A DNA stretch of 64,000 bases from Bin5 sp965261695 (GCA_965261695.1 OZ253474.1:2542001-2606000); one strand, 5' to 3'; shown: positions 52,582 to 62,405, counted from the stretch's first letter. Translations and numbers: made by a program. Notes: generated by a model from the sequence alone, not told the origin.

Positions 52582-53580
52582 TCAAAACGGAATGTCGTCG
52601 ACCTCAATGTGGCGATTCCGATAGACAAGGTGATCGTCTAAACGAAGTTCAAGCTCGTAATCGTCGAACCCCGTATTAATTCTCCACCTGAACTCGCCCC
52701 TTTGAAAAGAGAATGTCTCTTCTGTGTACTGGCGTATGTCGTTGCCTGATCGGACTGTTACCTGAAGGTTAAATGGTCCTCTGGACTGGGTATCGGGAGA
52801 GAATGCCAGGTGTGCTGCCTCGCTATCCAAGCGCACTGATTCCAGGTAGGTGTGCTGCCTGTAGAACAATTCGCTCCGAGTCGTAGAAACAATCCTTCCC
52901 TCATACCGAGGCCGCAGTGCATCGGTAAGTAGGTGAAACAAGGTATCTTTTTCTGCTTCAGAACGACAATATATCCATTTCAGACTCCTCATATCCAAGT
53001 AGCCGGGAATAACGACTTCTGCCATGCGACAAGAAATAATGTCTGATTCTTCGGGTCTGCGGAAATCAATTGGGCCTGTGTGGTAAATCTTTCGCCACTC
53101 CAGATTGTCCAGATCTTGTGCGGTAGACATGATTTGGTAATTTCTGGATGCAAGTCCTCTATCGGAGAACCAGCAGTCTTCACGACTCAGAATCTCAGCG
53201 GAATCAAACAGAAAGAATACGGGGACGGGACAGTGTGCGTCGGGGAATCTGGAATTTGAAAGAGAGAGGGAGGACTTCACCCCTTCGGCATGATACTGGG
53301 TGGGGGTTTGGGGGCGAAAGTATAAGCGCACACAGCTCTTGATGTCTGGGTGGGTTCCAGCGAGCACTTCATCGCTACCACTGCTCACGGCTAACAGTCG
53401 TTCATCTTCTAAAAACTGTCGACTATAGAGGTAACCCGATGAGAGGATGCGGGCGGCGTTTTGGATATCCGTATAGTGAAACAGCAGTCTTGGCCACCAG
53501 CGGCGTTCAGATCGTCTAATCCAATCCATTTGGGACAGATTATTGAGAACAGCTCTAATCTGATAAGCATCGCTCTTCAC
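52582..53580 (-). CDS. darT: DarT-like DNA ADP-ribosyltransferase toxin
   Basis: A predicted thymidine-ADP-ribosylating toxin acting on single-stranded DNA. The NAD site appears as LLFHYTDIQNAARIL with a Gly/Tyr-rich turn; VRLYFRPQTPTQYHAEG matches the family strand, and the catalytic Glu is in CRMAEVVIPG. The last about 110 residues are an extra beta-rich domain. 332 aa, start GTG at 53580. It lies 25 bp after the macrodomain gene. Modification of host or phage DNA stops replication; several DarTG pairs defend against phage. Confidence 0.82.
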   Translation of the reverse strand: MKSDAYQIRAVLNNLSQMDWIRRSERRWWPRLLFHYTDIQNAARILSSGYLYSRQFLEDERLLAVSSGSDEVLAGTHPDIKSCVRLYFRPQTPTQYHAEGVKSSLSLSNSRFPDAHCPVPVFFLFDSAEILSREDCWFSDRGLASRNYQIMSTAQDLDNLEWRKIYHTGPIDFRRPEESDIISCRMAEVVIPGYLDMRSLKWIYCRSEAEKDTLFHLLTDALRPRYEGRIVSTTRSELFYRQHTYLESVRLDSEAAHLAFSPDTQSRGPFNLQVTVRSGNDIRQYTEETFSFQRGEFRWRINTGFDDYELELRLDDHLVYRNRHIEVDDIPF

Positions 53581-53605
53581 GTGTTCCGCTCACTGACAAA
53601 TCGCC

Positions 53606-54526
53606 CTAGAACAGACTCAACTGTTGAACCGCATCTGCATTATTGGTACGTTGCACGAAAGCTGACGGCAAGATCTGCAAACCAATTATTGACACGGACC
53701 CAAACTTGCTATAGTCGTCTGCCAGATAGACGGGGGCGACGTATTCAAGTTCAGCGAAAATTGAAAGAACATAGGAAACCTGACGATCGATTCCAGGGGC
53801 GATGTGACGCATCGAAAATCCATATACCCTTAACTGCTGCCATAGCGATGACAGTTTATCGTATGGCAGTATGTTTTGCCGTTCGGCCACCACAACGCGA
53901 ATCCCAAGTGGGTCATGAGAGATATAGGCTGAAAATGAATGCTTCTTTGCAACCGTTTTATACTCACTCTTGTCTTGCAGTATTGCCTTGATATCTTCCC
54001 ACACTTCGCTAAATGGCAGACTCTGTGGCTCCGTACGCAGCCAGTCGCTCATCTTTTCGGGTTGCAGGTGCTCCACAAAAGCATTGTCTCGCTCAGGGTA
54101 AACGAATACCTCAATCGGCAGGGGTTGAAGATATTTCTCCATGAGCGGCTGCACTTGAGAGGGGAAATCCAGTTGTCCATTGCCACAACCCAAGGGCGGG
54201 AATGCAATGCTGTGGATTCCCATGCTTGAATATGTCTCGCCGAATTTCTTGATTCCGCTTTCAACATATTCTATTTTTGAAGGTTGCCGCCAGTGCCTCT
54301 TGGTTGGAAAATTCAACACCCATTTATTCGGTGTCTTGTATAGCCACAAACTCCCGACGTTGAAATCTCCTTTTTCACACAGATCACGGTATTTCGCATA
54401 CATCTCGGGGAAGTGGCGCTTGAACTGTAATGCAACTCCTTTGCCCATAACGCCAACCGTATTCACGGTATTTACTAACACCTGTGCTGGAGACTGGAAA
54501 AGATCTCCTTGAACATACAGAATCAT
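53606..54526 (-). CDS. darG: DarG-like macrodomain antitoxin
   Basis: A 306-aa protein. The N-terminal macrodomain (about 1-150) has the ADP-ribose loops VNTVNTVGVMGKGVALQFK and FPPLGCGNGQLDF and should remove ADP-ribose from DNA. The C-terminal domain (about 165-306) is the part that in DarG proteins binds and blocks DarT. Here the antitoxin gene comes first, unlike the toxin-first order of several described operons. Lower GC than the neighbours indicates acquisition. Confidence 0.87.
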   Translation of the reverse strand: MILYVQGDLFQSPAQVLVNTVNTVGVMGKGVALQFKRHFPEMYAKYRDLCEKGDFNVGSLWLYKTPNKWVLNFPTKRHWRQPSKIEYVESGIKKFGETYSSMGIHSIAFPPLGCGNGQLDFPSQVQPLMEKYLQPLPIEVFVYPERDNAFVEHLQPEKMSDWLRTEPQSLPFSEVWEDIKAILQDKSEYKTVAKKHSFSAYISHDPLGIRVVVAERQNILPYDKLSSLWQQLRVYGFSMRHIAPGIDRQVSYVLSIFAELEYVAPVYLADDYSKFGSVSIIGLQILPSAFVQRTNNADAVQQLSLF

Positions 54527-54690
54527 TCTGTTGCCCCCAGTGGTTCAGGATCTTTGCATATCTGTGCGTTCAAAGTCATTATACTACACACTTCACCCGC
54601 TATTATAAGTGCGTCCAGATTTGTACGGCATTCTGGCATTCGATATGATTTTCCCGGATTTCTCAAATTTCAGAAAGGCAATAGCACACG

Positions 54691-55491
54691 ATGAACTACG
54701 CATTTATGAGTTTTTCCTGCCCACAGGCCACGTTTGCGGAGATGCTGGCGCTGGCGGCGCAGTACGGGTACGCTGGCATCGAGCCGCGGGCCGGCGGCAG
54801 CCAGAATCACGGGGTGGAGCTGGAGGCGTCGGCGCAGCAGCGGGCTTCCTTCCGCGCGCAGGCGGCTGAGGCCGGCATCGCGATCTGTTGTCTGGCCGCG
54901 GGTGCCCGCTTCGCTGACCCTGCAAGCCGGGACGCGCAGGTGGAGGAGTCGCTCCAGTACATCGACCTGGCCGCTGAGATCGGCGCGCCCGCGCTGCGCG
55001 TCTTCGGAGGACGGATCCCCGCCGGCATAAGCCGGGAATCGGCCATCGCCGGGGTGACGAACGCGCTCAAGCGTCTGGCGGAGCGGGCCGACGCGCGCGG
55101 CGTGGTCGTCTGCCTGGAAACGCATGACGACTGGTGCAATCCCGAGGATGTCGTCGCGGTGATGGAACGGGTGGCCCACCCGGCGATTGGCGTAAACTGG
55201 GATGCCGCGCACCCGCTGCGCCAAGCGGGCTGGACCCTGGCAGACTCCTATCGCACGCTGCGGCCATGGATCCGCCACGTCCATATGCACGACATGTTCC
55301 TGGCCGTGGATCGCCTGGACAATACGGCCTTCGGCACGGGGGATGTCGATCACAAACAGGTGCTGGAACTGCTGCACGGCGGCGGTTACGACGGCTATCT
55401 AAGCGGCGAATGGATCGACTGGGAGCCGCCGGACGTTCATCTGCCGCGGGAGATTGCGACGCTGCGCGGCTATGAGCGCGCCCTGGAATGA
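54691..55491 (+). CDS. Sugar phosphate isomerase/epimerase (AP endonuclease-2 TIM barrel)
   Basis: A 266-aa metal-dependent TIM-barrel isomerase of the xylose-isomerase-like family. Metal ligands are suggested by CLETHDDW (Glu), NWDAAHPL (Asp/His), HVHMHDM and the terminal SGEWIDWEPP (Glu). Likely converts a keto-sugar or inosose. The enolase-superfamily gene follows after about 80 bp that include a GCGTATT repeat, so a two-gene catabolic operon is likely. Confidence 0.9.
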   Translation: MNYAFMSFSCPQATFAEMLALAAQYGYAGIEPRAGGSQNHGVELEASAQQRASFRAQAAEAGIAICCLAAGARFADPASRDAQVEESLQYIDLAAEIGAPALRVFGGRIPAGISRESAIAGVTNALKRLAERADARGVVVCLETHDDWCNPEDVVAVMERVAHPAIGVNWDAAHPLRQAGWTLADSYRTLRPWIRHVHMHDMFLAVDRLDNTAFGTGDVDHKQVLELLHGGGYDGYLSGEWIDWEPPDVHLPREIATLRGYERALE

Positions 55492-55572
55492 GGCGAAGAT
55501 GCCGGCGTGCGTATTGCGTAGGCCGACCACAATCACAGTCTACTTTTGCCCAGACACCGGGGAATACGAAAG

Positions 55573-57036
55573 ATGTCCATCCGCCTGATCGACTTCGATC
55601 TGCACATCCTCAACATGCGCAACCGTATGCCCTTCCGCTATGGCATCGTGACCATGACCGCGCTGCCGCACCTCTTTCTGCGCGTGCGGGTCGACGTGGG
55701 CGGCAGGCAGGCGGACGGGATCGCGGCCGAGGGCCTGGCGCCCAAATGGTTTACCAAGATACCCGATTCGTCAACAGCGCAGGACATCGCCGAGATGCTC
55801 GACGTCGTGCAGGCGGCCTGCCGCCACGCCCAGGAAGCGGGCACGGCGGACACGGTCTTTGACTTGTGGCAGGGCACCTACCAGGCCCAGGAGATCTGGG
55901 CGAGGGATACGGGCTATCCGCCGCTGCTGTGGGCGTTCGGCGTCTCTCTGGTGGAGCGGGCAATCATTGATGGTTTCTGCCGGGCTACGGGCAGGACCTT
56001 CGCCGAGGCCGTGCGCGCGAACAGCCTGGGGATGCGCCTGCACGCTCTGCGACCGGAACTGGCCGGGCATACAGCGGCGGACCTGCTGCCGGCAACGCCC
56101 CTGGCGCGGATCATTGTTCGCCATACGGTCGGCCTGATCGATCCCCTCAGCGACGGCGAAATCCCGCCCGCCGACCGCGTCGACGATGGGCTGCCCCAAT
56201 CACTGGACGCGTCGATCCGGGCCTACGGGTTGACTCATTTCAAGATCAAAATTGGCGGGGACATCGACGCGGACAGGGAGCGGTTGCAACGCATCGCCGC
56301 GCTGCTGGACGCGCGCAATGTCGATTACCGTCACACGCTCGACGGCAACGAGACCTATCACAACGTTGACGATTTTCGCGCGCTGTGGGAGGGGTTGAAC
56401 GCCGACACCGCGCTGCGCAGCTTTATGCACCGGCTGCTTTTCGTCGAGCAGCCCTTCCACCGCGATATCGCCCTGAGTCAGGAGGTGGGCGCGGCCCTGC
56501 GCGGCTGGAACGAACGGCCGCCGATCATCATTGACGAATCCGACGGCGAGCTTTCGAGCGCGCTCATCGCGCTGGAAAGCGGTTACGTGGGCACCAGCCA
56601 CAAGAACTGCAAAGGCATCTTCAAAGGCATCGCCAACACCTGCCTCATCCGCCACCGCCGGCGGCAGGAGCCGGCTGCGTTGCGCATCATCAGCGGCGAA
56701 GACCTGTGCAATTTGGGGCCGGTGGCTCTGCTGGAAGACCTGGCCGTGCTGGCGACGCTGGGCATCGAGCACGCCGAGCGCAACGGGCATCACTACTTCG
56801 CCGGCCTGTCGATGCTGCCAGAGGACGTGCAGGCGCAGATGCTGACCGCGCACGCCGACCTCTACCGCCCGCACACGACCGCGGACGGCAGGCGTTTTCC
56901 AACGCTGGGCGTAGAGAACGGCTCCGTTGCCGTGGGCAGCGTCACGGCCGCGCCCTTTGGCCCGGCTGCCGATCTGGACCCGTCCCGGTTTACGCCGGTG
57001 GCGGAGTGGGAATATACATCACTGGGGCTGGACTGA
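55573..57036 (+). CDS. Enolase-superfamily dehydratase (mandelate racemase-like)
   Basis: A 487-aa Mg-dependent acid-sugar dehydratase or racemase-like enzyme. The K-x-K base motif is THFKIKIGG; metal ligands sit in TLDGNETYHN (Asp), LFVEQPF (Glu) and IIDESDG (Asp/Glu). YVGTSHKNCKGIFKG is on the last strands. It is about 100 aa longer than most relatives, with an expanded N-terminal capping domain. The ATG at 55573 follows CGAAAG. Linked with the isomerase gene; substrate unknown. Confidence 0.85.
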   Translation: MSIRLIDFDLHILNMRNRMPFRYGIVTMTALPHLFLRVRVDVGGRQADGIAAEGLAPKWFTKIPDSSTAQDIAEMLDVVQAACRHAQEAGTADTVFDLWQGTYQAQEIWARDTGYPPLLWAFGVSLVERAIIDGFCRATGRTFAEAVRANSLGMRLHALRPELAGHTAADLLPATPLARIIVRHTVGLIDPLSDGEIPPADRVDDGLPQSLDASIRAYGLTHFKIKIGGDIDADRERLQRIAALLDARNVDYRHTLDGNETYHNVDDFRALWEGLNADTALRSFMHRLLFVEQPFHRDIALSQEVGAALRGWNERPPIIIDESDGELSSALIALESGYVGTSHKNCKGIFKGIANTCLIRHRRRQEPAALRIISGEDLCNLGPVALLEDLAVLATLGIEHAERNGHHYFAGLSMLPEDVQAQMLTAHADLYRPHTTADGRRFPTLGVENGSVAVGSVTAAPFGPAADLDPSRFTPVAEWEYTSLGLD

Positions 57037-57187
57037 AAACCCGGTCGCCGTCGCAGTTCGCGCAACTTTGCGGCTGCGGGAGTGTTTTCTTCTTGTAGAA
57101 TGGCAAAGTTTGGCTTGGCCCCCTCCGCTGGTCTCCAGTTTTTCGGTGTCGGGGAGCAGGCCCAAATCAGTGATTAGTCGATAGCAG

Positions 57188-57230
57188 CATCACTATCCAC
57201 TATCCACTACAGTCCCACTATCCACTGATC
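57188..57230. repeat. Short heptamer array (CACTATC type)
   Basis: CACTATCCACTATCCACTA and further CACTATC units end two bases before the start codon of the AI-2E transporter gene, so the repeat forms its ribosome-binding region. No Shine-Dalgarno sequence is visible. Confidence 0.75.
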
Positions 57231-57231
57231 T

Positions 57232-58686
57232 ATGACACCGCCATCTGCAGCGGAAGGGCCGGATATTGTCCCTGGGCAGCGCCCCGGCCCTTCCGACACT
57301 CCACACGAACCGAAGCAACTGCCAACGGCAGATGCCGCTTCCCAAGATCCGCGCGCGATTTTGACGCCGAACACCGTGTGGGATACCACGACCAAACGAA
57401 CAGTTCTGATCGTTTTTCTCGTCTTCGGCGCGCTCATCTTCTGGCTCAGCCGCCCGGTTCTGCCGATTCTGATTGTGGCGGGGCTTGTCTCCTACTTCCT
57501 GATCCCGGTTGTCAATCTATTTGAACGGCTACGCATTCCCCGCAGCGTGAGCACGATCGTTCTATACCTGCTATTCCTCGTTCTATTAATGCTGGCGCCG
57601 ATTCTGCTGGTGCCTGTGTTGCTGGCCCAGTTGACGGCGCTCTATTTCGATGTGCCAACCGCGGCTCAGAATTTTCTGCTCTTTCTGCAAGAGGCGGTCG
57701 CAGACCTGCCAACCAATACGAAGATTCTCGGTCTCGATGTTACGTTTGAGGGGGTGGTGGGGCAGATCCAACAGGCGTTTGCCGATGAGATTGCGGTGGA
57801 GCGCTTCCTGCCCGGCGCGCAGCAAATCCTGGATTACGTCAACCAGCTCCTGAGCACAGCGACAAATGTGGTGAGCAGCACGGCGACAATAGTGGGCAGC
57901 ATCGTCAGTACGGTTGTGTTCCTGCTGCTTCTCTTCTTTATCAGTCTATATTTGACGAAAGACGCGCCCCGCATCCAGCGCTATGTGGAAGGGCTGTTCC
58001 CTGTTGAGTATTATTCGGAGGGTGTGGATTTGGTGCGGCGGTTGCGCATCATCTGGAATGCCTTCTTTCGCGGGCAGCTCATTCTTTCGGTATCGATCGG
58101 TGTGGCGACCTATGTTTCGCTGAGCATGATAGGGATGCGCGGCGCGCTGATTCTGGCGATTCTGGCTGGCGCGCTGGAGATTTTGCCCAATATCGGTCCG
58201 ATTCTGGCGATGATTCCGGCGGTGATCATCGCCCTGGCGCAGGGGAGTTTCACGCTTGAACTGAGCAATCTGAACTTCGCTCTCCTGGTGATCGGCGTCT
58301 ACTTCGTCATTCAACAGTTGGAGTATCAGCTACTCGTGCCGCGCGTAATCGGCACGAGCGTTCATCTGCATCCGATCGTGGTGGTGTGCGGCGTGGTGGT
58401 GGGCGCGAGCGTGGGCGGGATATTGGGCGCGTTTCTGGCTGCGCCGGTCATCGCCAGCTTGCGGCTGATCGGCGGCTATACGCACGCCAAACTTCTCAAT
58501 TATCCCCCCTTCAGCGAACGCCACCCGGTCACACAGCCGCAGCGCGCCGGCGTCTACCGACGGGTGGTCGTTGCAAATGCAGGCGAGACGGGGCCAGAGG
58601 GCGCCCCGCTGCCCGAGGTGGATTTGGAAGAAGACGCACACGCACACCCCGCTTCCCAGACTGCCAACTCACCCGCAGGCGATTAA
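57232..58686 (+). CDS. AI-2E family transporter
   Basis: An inner-membrane protein of 484 aa, about eight transmembrane helices, of the AI-2 exporter/PerM superfamily. After a Pro-rich N-terminal tail (1-55) come the typical paired helices, the LYLTKDAPRIQRYVEGLFP loop, GALEILPNIGPILAMIPAV and the terminal PRVIGTSVHLHPIVV. The C-terminal tail is long and acidic-His. Function ranges from signal export to Na+/H+ exchange. Its 3' end is 36 bp from the convergent tsaD. Confidence 0.93.
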   Translation: MTPPSAAEGPDIVPGQRPGPSDTPHEPKQLPTADAASQDPRAILTPNTVWDTTTKRTVLIVFLVFGALIFWLSRPVLPILIVAGLVSYFLIPVVNLFERLRIPRSVSTIVLYLLFLVLLMLAPILLVPVLLAQLTALYFDVPTAAQNFLLFLQEAVADLPTNTKILGLDVTFEGVVGQIQQAFADEIAVERFLPGAQQILDYVNQLLSTATNVVSSTATIVGSIVSTVVFLLLLFFISLYLTKDAPRIQRYVEGLFPVEYYSEGVDLVRRLRIIWNAFFRGQLILSVSIGVATYVSLSMIGMRGALILAILAGALEILPNIGPILAMIPAVIIALAQGSFTLELSNLNFALLVIGVYFVIQQLEYQLLVPRVIGTSVHLHPIVVVCGVVVGASVGGILGAFLAAPVIASLRLIGGYTHAKLLNYPPFSERHPVTQPQRAGVYRRVVVANAGETGPEGAPLPEVDLEEDAHAHPASQTANSPAGD

Positions 58687-58722
58687 ACACAGCGCGGGCG
58701 AGAGGCTTGTCCCCCAAGTCGT

Positions 58723-59913
58723 TCACAGCGACAGAGGCTCCGCCAGAGGCAAATTCGCATATATGTCAAGGGCAAGGTTCACGCGCGCGGACGGCTCGGC
58801 AAACTGTTGGCGCAGCGTTGAATGCGCGACCGCTTCGCTATATGAGCGTCTGTAATAGGCCGCGGCGCCGATCATGGCGGCATTGTCCGTGCAGAGAAAG
58901 AGCGGCGGACAACGCAGCGGCAGCCCCATCTTTGCGAAATGTTGTTCAGCGGTCTGGCGCAGCAGCCGATTGGCGCTGACCCCGCCGCAGATGCAGACCT
59001 GCTTCACGGCAAACTCGGTCGCGGCATCGGCGGTTTTGCCGACCAGCACATCCACCACGGCCATCTGAAAAGCGGCTGCAATGTCGGCCACGGTCTGCGT
59101 CCGGCGCGGCTGCGCGCCGTCGCGTTCGAGTTGCCGCATCAGATTGAGAACGGCTGTCTTGAGGCCGGAGAAGCTGAAATTGAAGCGGTTCTCGCCGCGG
59201 GCAGGAAGGTAGGACGGCTGCGCGTCCGGGGTGAACTCCGTCCGTCGCGCCGGTCGTGAGAGAGGGCGGGGGAGCTGGAAGCGGTGCGCGTCCCCGGACT
59301 GCGCGGCATTCTGAACCGCCGGGCCGCCCGGATAGCCCAGCTCCAGCAGCCGCGCCACCTTGTCGAACGCTTCCCCGGCTGCATCATCCAGGGTCGCGCC
59401 CAAGAGCCGGTAGCGGCAGTGGCCTTCCATCAGCACAAGCTCCGTATGCCCGCCGGAGACGATCAGGACCAACGCCGGGAAGATATCGGACGCAGCCCCG
59501 CCTTCATCGGTGCATAACCAATTGCTGTAGATATGCCCTTCAAGGTGGTTCACGGGGACCAGCGGCAGGCCACTGCCGAAGGCCAGCCCTTTGGCCAGAT
59601 TGACTCCGACCAGAAGGCTGCCGGCCAGCCCCGGCCCGTGGGTGACGGCGATGGCGTCCAGTGCGCGCACGTGCGCGACGGCGGCATCGGCCAGCGCGTT
59701 CTCTACGACAGTCTGAATTGCGAGCACGTGCTGACGGCTGGCGACCTCCGGGTAGACGCCGCCGAAACGCCGGTGGAGTTCGATCTGGCTTGCGACGCGG
59801 TTGCTGAGGATATGGCATCCGTCGGCGACGACGGCGGCCGCGGTCTCGTCGCAACTGGTTTCGATCGCGAGGATACGGCATGAGGACGAGGCGCCCACGC
59901 TCCCAGGAGTCAT
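58723..59913 (-). CDS. tsaD: tRNA N6-adenosine threonylcarbamoyltransferase
   Basis: The Kae1/TsaD protein that transfers the threonylcarbamoyl group to A37 of ANN-decoding tRNAs. It has the ASKHA core ILAIETSCDETAAAVV, the metal-binding His pair HLEGHIY, VSGGHTEL, and the late FLCTDNAAMIGAAA with the Asp. 396 aa, longer than usual through an Arg/Pro-rich insert (about 215-245) between blocks. The start overlaps the stop of the WecA-type gene by 4 bp. Confidence 0.96.
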   Translation of the reverse strand: MTPGSVGASSSCRILAIETSCDETAAAVVADGCHILSNRVASQIELHRRFGGVYPEVASRQHVLAIQTVVENALADAAVAHVRALDAIAVTHGPGLAGSLLVGVNLAKGLAFGSGLPLVPVNHLEGHIYSNWLCTDEGGAASDIFPALVLIVSGGHTELVLMEGHCRYRLLGATLDDAAGEAFDKVARLLELGYPGGPAVQNAAQSGDAHRFQLPRPLSRPARRTEFTPDAQPSYLPARGENRFNFSFSGLKTAVLNLMRQLERDGAQPRRTQTVADIAAAFQMAVVDVLVGKTADAATEFAVKQVCICGGVSANRLLRQTAEQHFAKMGLPLRCPPLFLCTDNAAMIGAAAYYRRSYSEAVAHSTLRQQFAEPSARVNLALDIYANLPLAEPLSL

Positions 59914-61019
59914 CTGTCACTCCGGCTGGCAGCCGAGACATCTGCGCTCTTCGGAGCGGCGCGGGCCGCCCAGACCAGGACGAGCAGGCCGACGATGCCC
60001 AGCCCGATCAGCGCCACCAGCTTGTAGATGCGATCATCGAGCAACAGGGTGAAGCCGCCGAACAGTGCGCAGAAGGCCCAATAGCCAACCACGATTGTGC
60101 GCTCCTCGAGGCCGTTGTCGCGCAGACGCAGGTGCAGATGATCCCGCCCCCCCTGGCCCACCGAGACGCCGCGCCGCAGACGGCTGTAGATCAACCACAC
60201 CACATCCAGAATTGGCAGGCCGAGGATCAGCAGAACGGTCGCCAGCCTGGCGCCGCCGATAATCCCCAACGCGGCCAGGACAAAGCCGAGAAAATAGCTG
60301 CCGCTGCTGCCCATGAAGACCCGCGCGGGGGCAAAATTAAAGGCGAGAAAGCCCAGCCCGACGCCGAGCAGCGCCACAGGCAGCACCGCCACGCTCAGTT
60401 GGGGCGGCTGGATGACGAAGATCATATGAATGGCGAGAATGGCGCAAAAAATGACAGTAACACCGGCCACCAGACCGTTCAGACCGTCAAGGAAGTTGAC
60501 CGTATTCATCATGCCGACGAACCAGAAAATCGTCAGCGGGCCGACCAGCCACCAGGGGAATCCATCCGGGCCGAAGAGAAAGCCGCTTGTGAATGGGTTG
60601 TTGACGTGCTTGATGAAGATCAGCCCGGCGATGGCGATCAGGGCGGCGACTGTCTGAATTGCGTATTGGGGCAGGGCGGAAAACTCATAGCGGTCATCGA
60701 GAAAACCGACAAGCGCGCAGAAGACGCCGCCAGTCAGCAGAGCGAGGAAGCGGCGTCCCTCTTTGGGGTCATCCTGGGGCGGCAACCAGGAGGCATTGAG
60801 GTCCGGCAGCGCCCCTGACATGAGCAGGAGAAGGGCGAGCAAGGTCACGGTAAAGGCGGCGAAGATGGCAAGCCCGCCAGTGCGCGGCACGACGCCGGTA
60901 TGTTTGCGGCGCGCGCCGGGGCGGTCGACCAAGCCGAGCCGATGGCCGATCCGTGCGGCGATTGGCGTAAAGATGAGGGTGAGGATCAGGGCGGCGAGCA
61001 GAATCGAGAAGTAGAACAC
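59910..61019 (-). CDS. WecA/TagO-type polyprenyl-phosphate sugar-1-phosphate transferase
   Basis: An 11-helix membrane enzyme of 369 aa that links HexNAc-1-P to undecaprenyl phosphate, the first step in a cell-surface polymer. Catalytic motifs: VPRTGGLAIF, GFLDDRYE (DD), NTVNFLDGLNGL and GGRDHLHLRL (HIH-like). The sugar donor is probably UDP-GlcNAc, by family. It overlaps tsaD (ATGA) and is separated by 3 bp from asnS upstream, so asnS, this gene and tsaD form one operon. Confidence 0.92.
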   Translation of the reverse strand: MFYFSILLAALILTLIFTPIAARIGHRLGLVDRPGARRKHTGVVPRTGGLAIFAAFTVTLLALLLLMSGALPDLNASWLPPQDDPKEGRRFLALLTGGVFCALVGFLDDRYEFSALPQYAIQTVAALIAIAGLIFIKHVNNPFTSGFLFGPDGFPWWLVGPLTIFWFVGMMNTVNFLDGLNGLVAGVTVIFCAILAIHMIFVIQPPQLSVAVLPVALLGVGLGFLAFNFAPARVFMGSSGSYFLGFVLAALGIIGGARLATVLLILGLPILDVVWLIYSRLRRGVSVGQGGRDHLHLRLRDNGLEERTIVVGYWAFCALFGGFTLLLDDRIYKLVALIGLGIVGLLVLVWAARAAPKSADVSAASRSDR

Positions 61020-61022
61020 GGC

Positions 61023-62402
61023 TTATGGGTGCATGGAGCCAAGCGTGCGAGGGAAAGCGATGGCCTCCCGCAGGTGCGCGGCGCCGCAGATCCAGGCGAC
61101 GGTGCGCTCCAGGCCGAGCCCAAAACCGCTATGCACAACGCTGCCATATTTGCGCAGGTCGATATACCAGTCAAAGGCGTCCATCGGCAGGTCATGAGCC
61201 TTGATGCCGGCGATCAGTTTGTCAACATCGGCCATACGCTCACTGCCGCCGGTGATCTCGCCATAGCCTTCCGGCGCCAACAGGTCGACGCTGCGACAGA
61301 CCTCGGGCCGGTCGGATTCAGGCTCCATGTAAAAGGCTTTCACCTGCGTCGGGTAGTGATGAACGAAGACCGGCTTGTCGAATTGGGCGGCGATGTAGGT
61401 CTCGTGCGGGCTGCCGAAATCAGCGCCCCATTCGATATGGGGCACATTGTCCGCGTAGCCGGGCACCAGTTCCCCGGCGGCCGCGGCGCGGTTGACCATG
61501 GCCACGGCCTCGTCGTAATGGATGCGCGGGAAGCTGGGCGTCACCCGCTCCAGAAAGGAGGTGTCCCGTTCCAGCAGCTTCAACTCTTCGCCGTTTTGCT
61601 CCAGACAGCGCTGGACGATGTGGCTGACGAACTGCTCTTCGATCTTCATCAGCCCGTTCAGGTCGCAGAAAGCGATCTCCGGCTCCACCATCCAGAACTC
61701 TTGCAGATGGCGGCGCGTTTTGCTCTTCTCGGCGCGAAAAGTCGGCCCGAAACAGTAGACTTTGCCAAAGGCGAGGATATTGGCCTCATTATAGAGTTGG
61801 CCGGTCTGGGCCAGGTAAGCCGGTTCACCGTGAAAGTCGATTTCGAAGAGTGTGGTTGTGCCCTCAGCGGCATTGGGGGTGAGGATTGGGGTGTCCACGT
61901 TGAGGAAACCGTTGCTATCCAGCCAGTCTCGAATGGCGCGAATGACGGTCGCACGCACGCGCAATACGGCCCACTGTCGGCTGGAGCGAATCCACAGATG
62001 GCGGTTCTTGATGAGGAACTCGACGCCATGCTCTTTGGGCTGAATCGGATACTCAGCGGCGATCTGGACCGCTTCCAGGTCTGTCACGTCCAGTTCATAG
62101 CCGCCGGGGATGCCCGGGGCGCGCATGTCCGCTTTGACAGTGCCGGTAACCCGCAGGCTGCTTTCCTGGGTGAGTTTGCGGGCGAGATCAAACGCCTGCG
62201 CGCTGACGTTCCTTTTGAATACGACGGCCTGACAGATGCCGGCGCCATCACGCACCTGCAAGAACTGGAGCCGGCCTTTGCCCGTTTTGCCGTAGAGCCA
62301 GCCCTCCAGGGTCACCTCCTCGCCCACATGCGCGGACATCTGCCGAATCGTAACAGTTGGCGCAGGCCCCGTCACGTCGTTATTTGAGCGCGATTCGTTC
62401 AC
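61023..62402 (-). CDS. asnS: Asparaginyl-tRNA synthetase
   Basis: A class IIb synthetase of 459 aa. The N-terminal OB-fold anticodon domain starts at VTLEGWLYGKTGKGRLQFL. Motif 2 is FRAEKSKTRRHLQEFWMVE and motif 3 GFGLGLERTVAWICG. The Asn-type rather than Asp-type assignment follows from the overall length and GSERMADVD. It lies between the basic hypothetical gene (3 bp gap) and the WecA-type gene. With GatB present the cell can also use transamidation, probably for Gln. Confidence 0.96.
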   Translation of the reverse strand: MNESRSNNDVTGPAPTVTIRQMSAHVGEEVTLEGWLYGKTGKGRLQFLQVRDGAGICQAVVFKRNVSAQAFDLARKLTQESSLRVTGTVKADMRAPGIPGGYELDVTDLEAVQIAAEYPIQPKEHGVEFLIKNRHLWIRSSRQWAVLRVRATVIRAIRDWLDSNGFLNVDTPILTPNAAEGTTTLFEIDFHGEPAYLAQTGQLYNEANILAFGKVYCFGPTFRAEKSKTRRHLQEFWMVEPEIAFCDLNGLMKIEEQFVSHIVQRCLEQNGEELKLLERDTSFLERVTPSFPRIHYDEAVAMVNRAAAAGELVPGYADNVPHIEWGADFGSPHETYIAAQFDKPVFVHHYPTQVKAFYMEPESDRPEVCRSVDLLAPEGYGEITGGSERMADVDKLIAGIKAHDLPMDAFDWYIDLRKYGSVVHSGFGLGLERTVAWICGAAHLREAIAFPRTLGSMHP

Positions 62403-62405
62403 AGA

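Noticed and set aside
60900..62387. 495-codon plus-strand frame opposite asnS
   Set aside because: Antisense to a clear class II synthetase; no family features.
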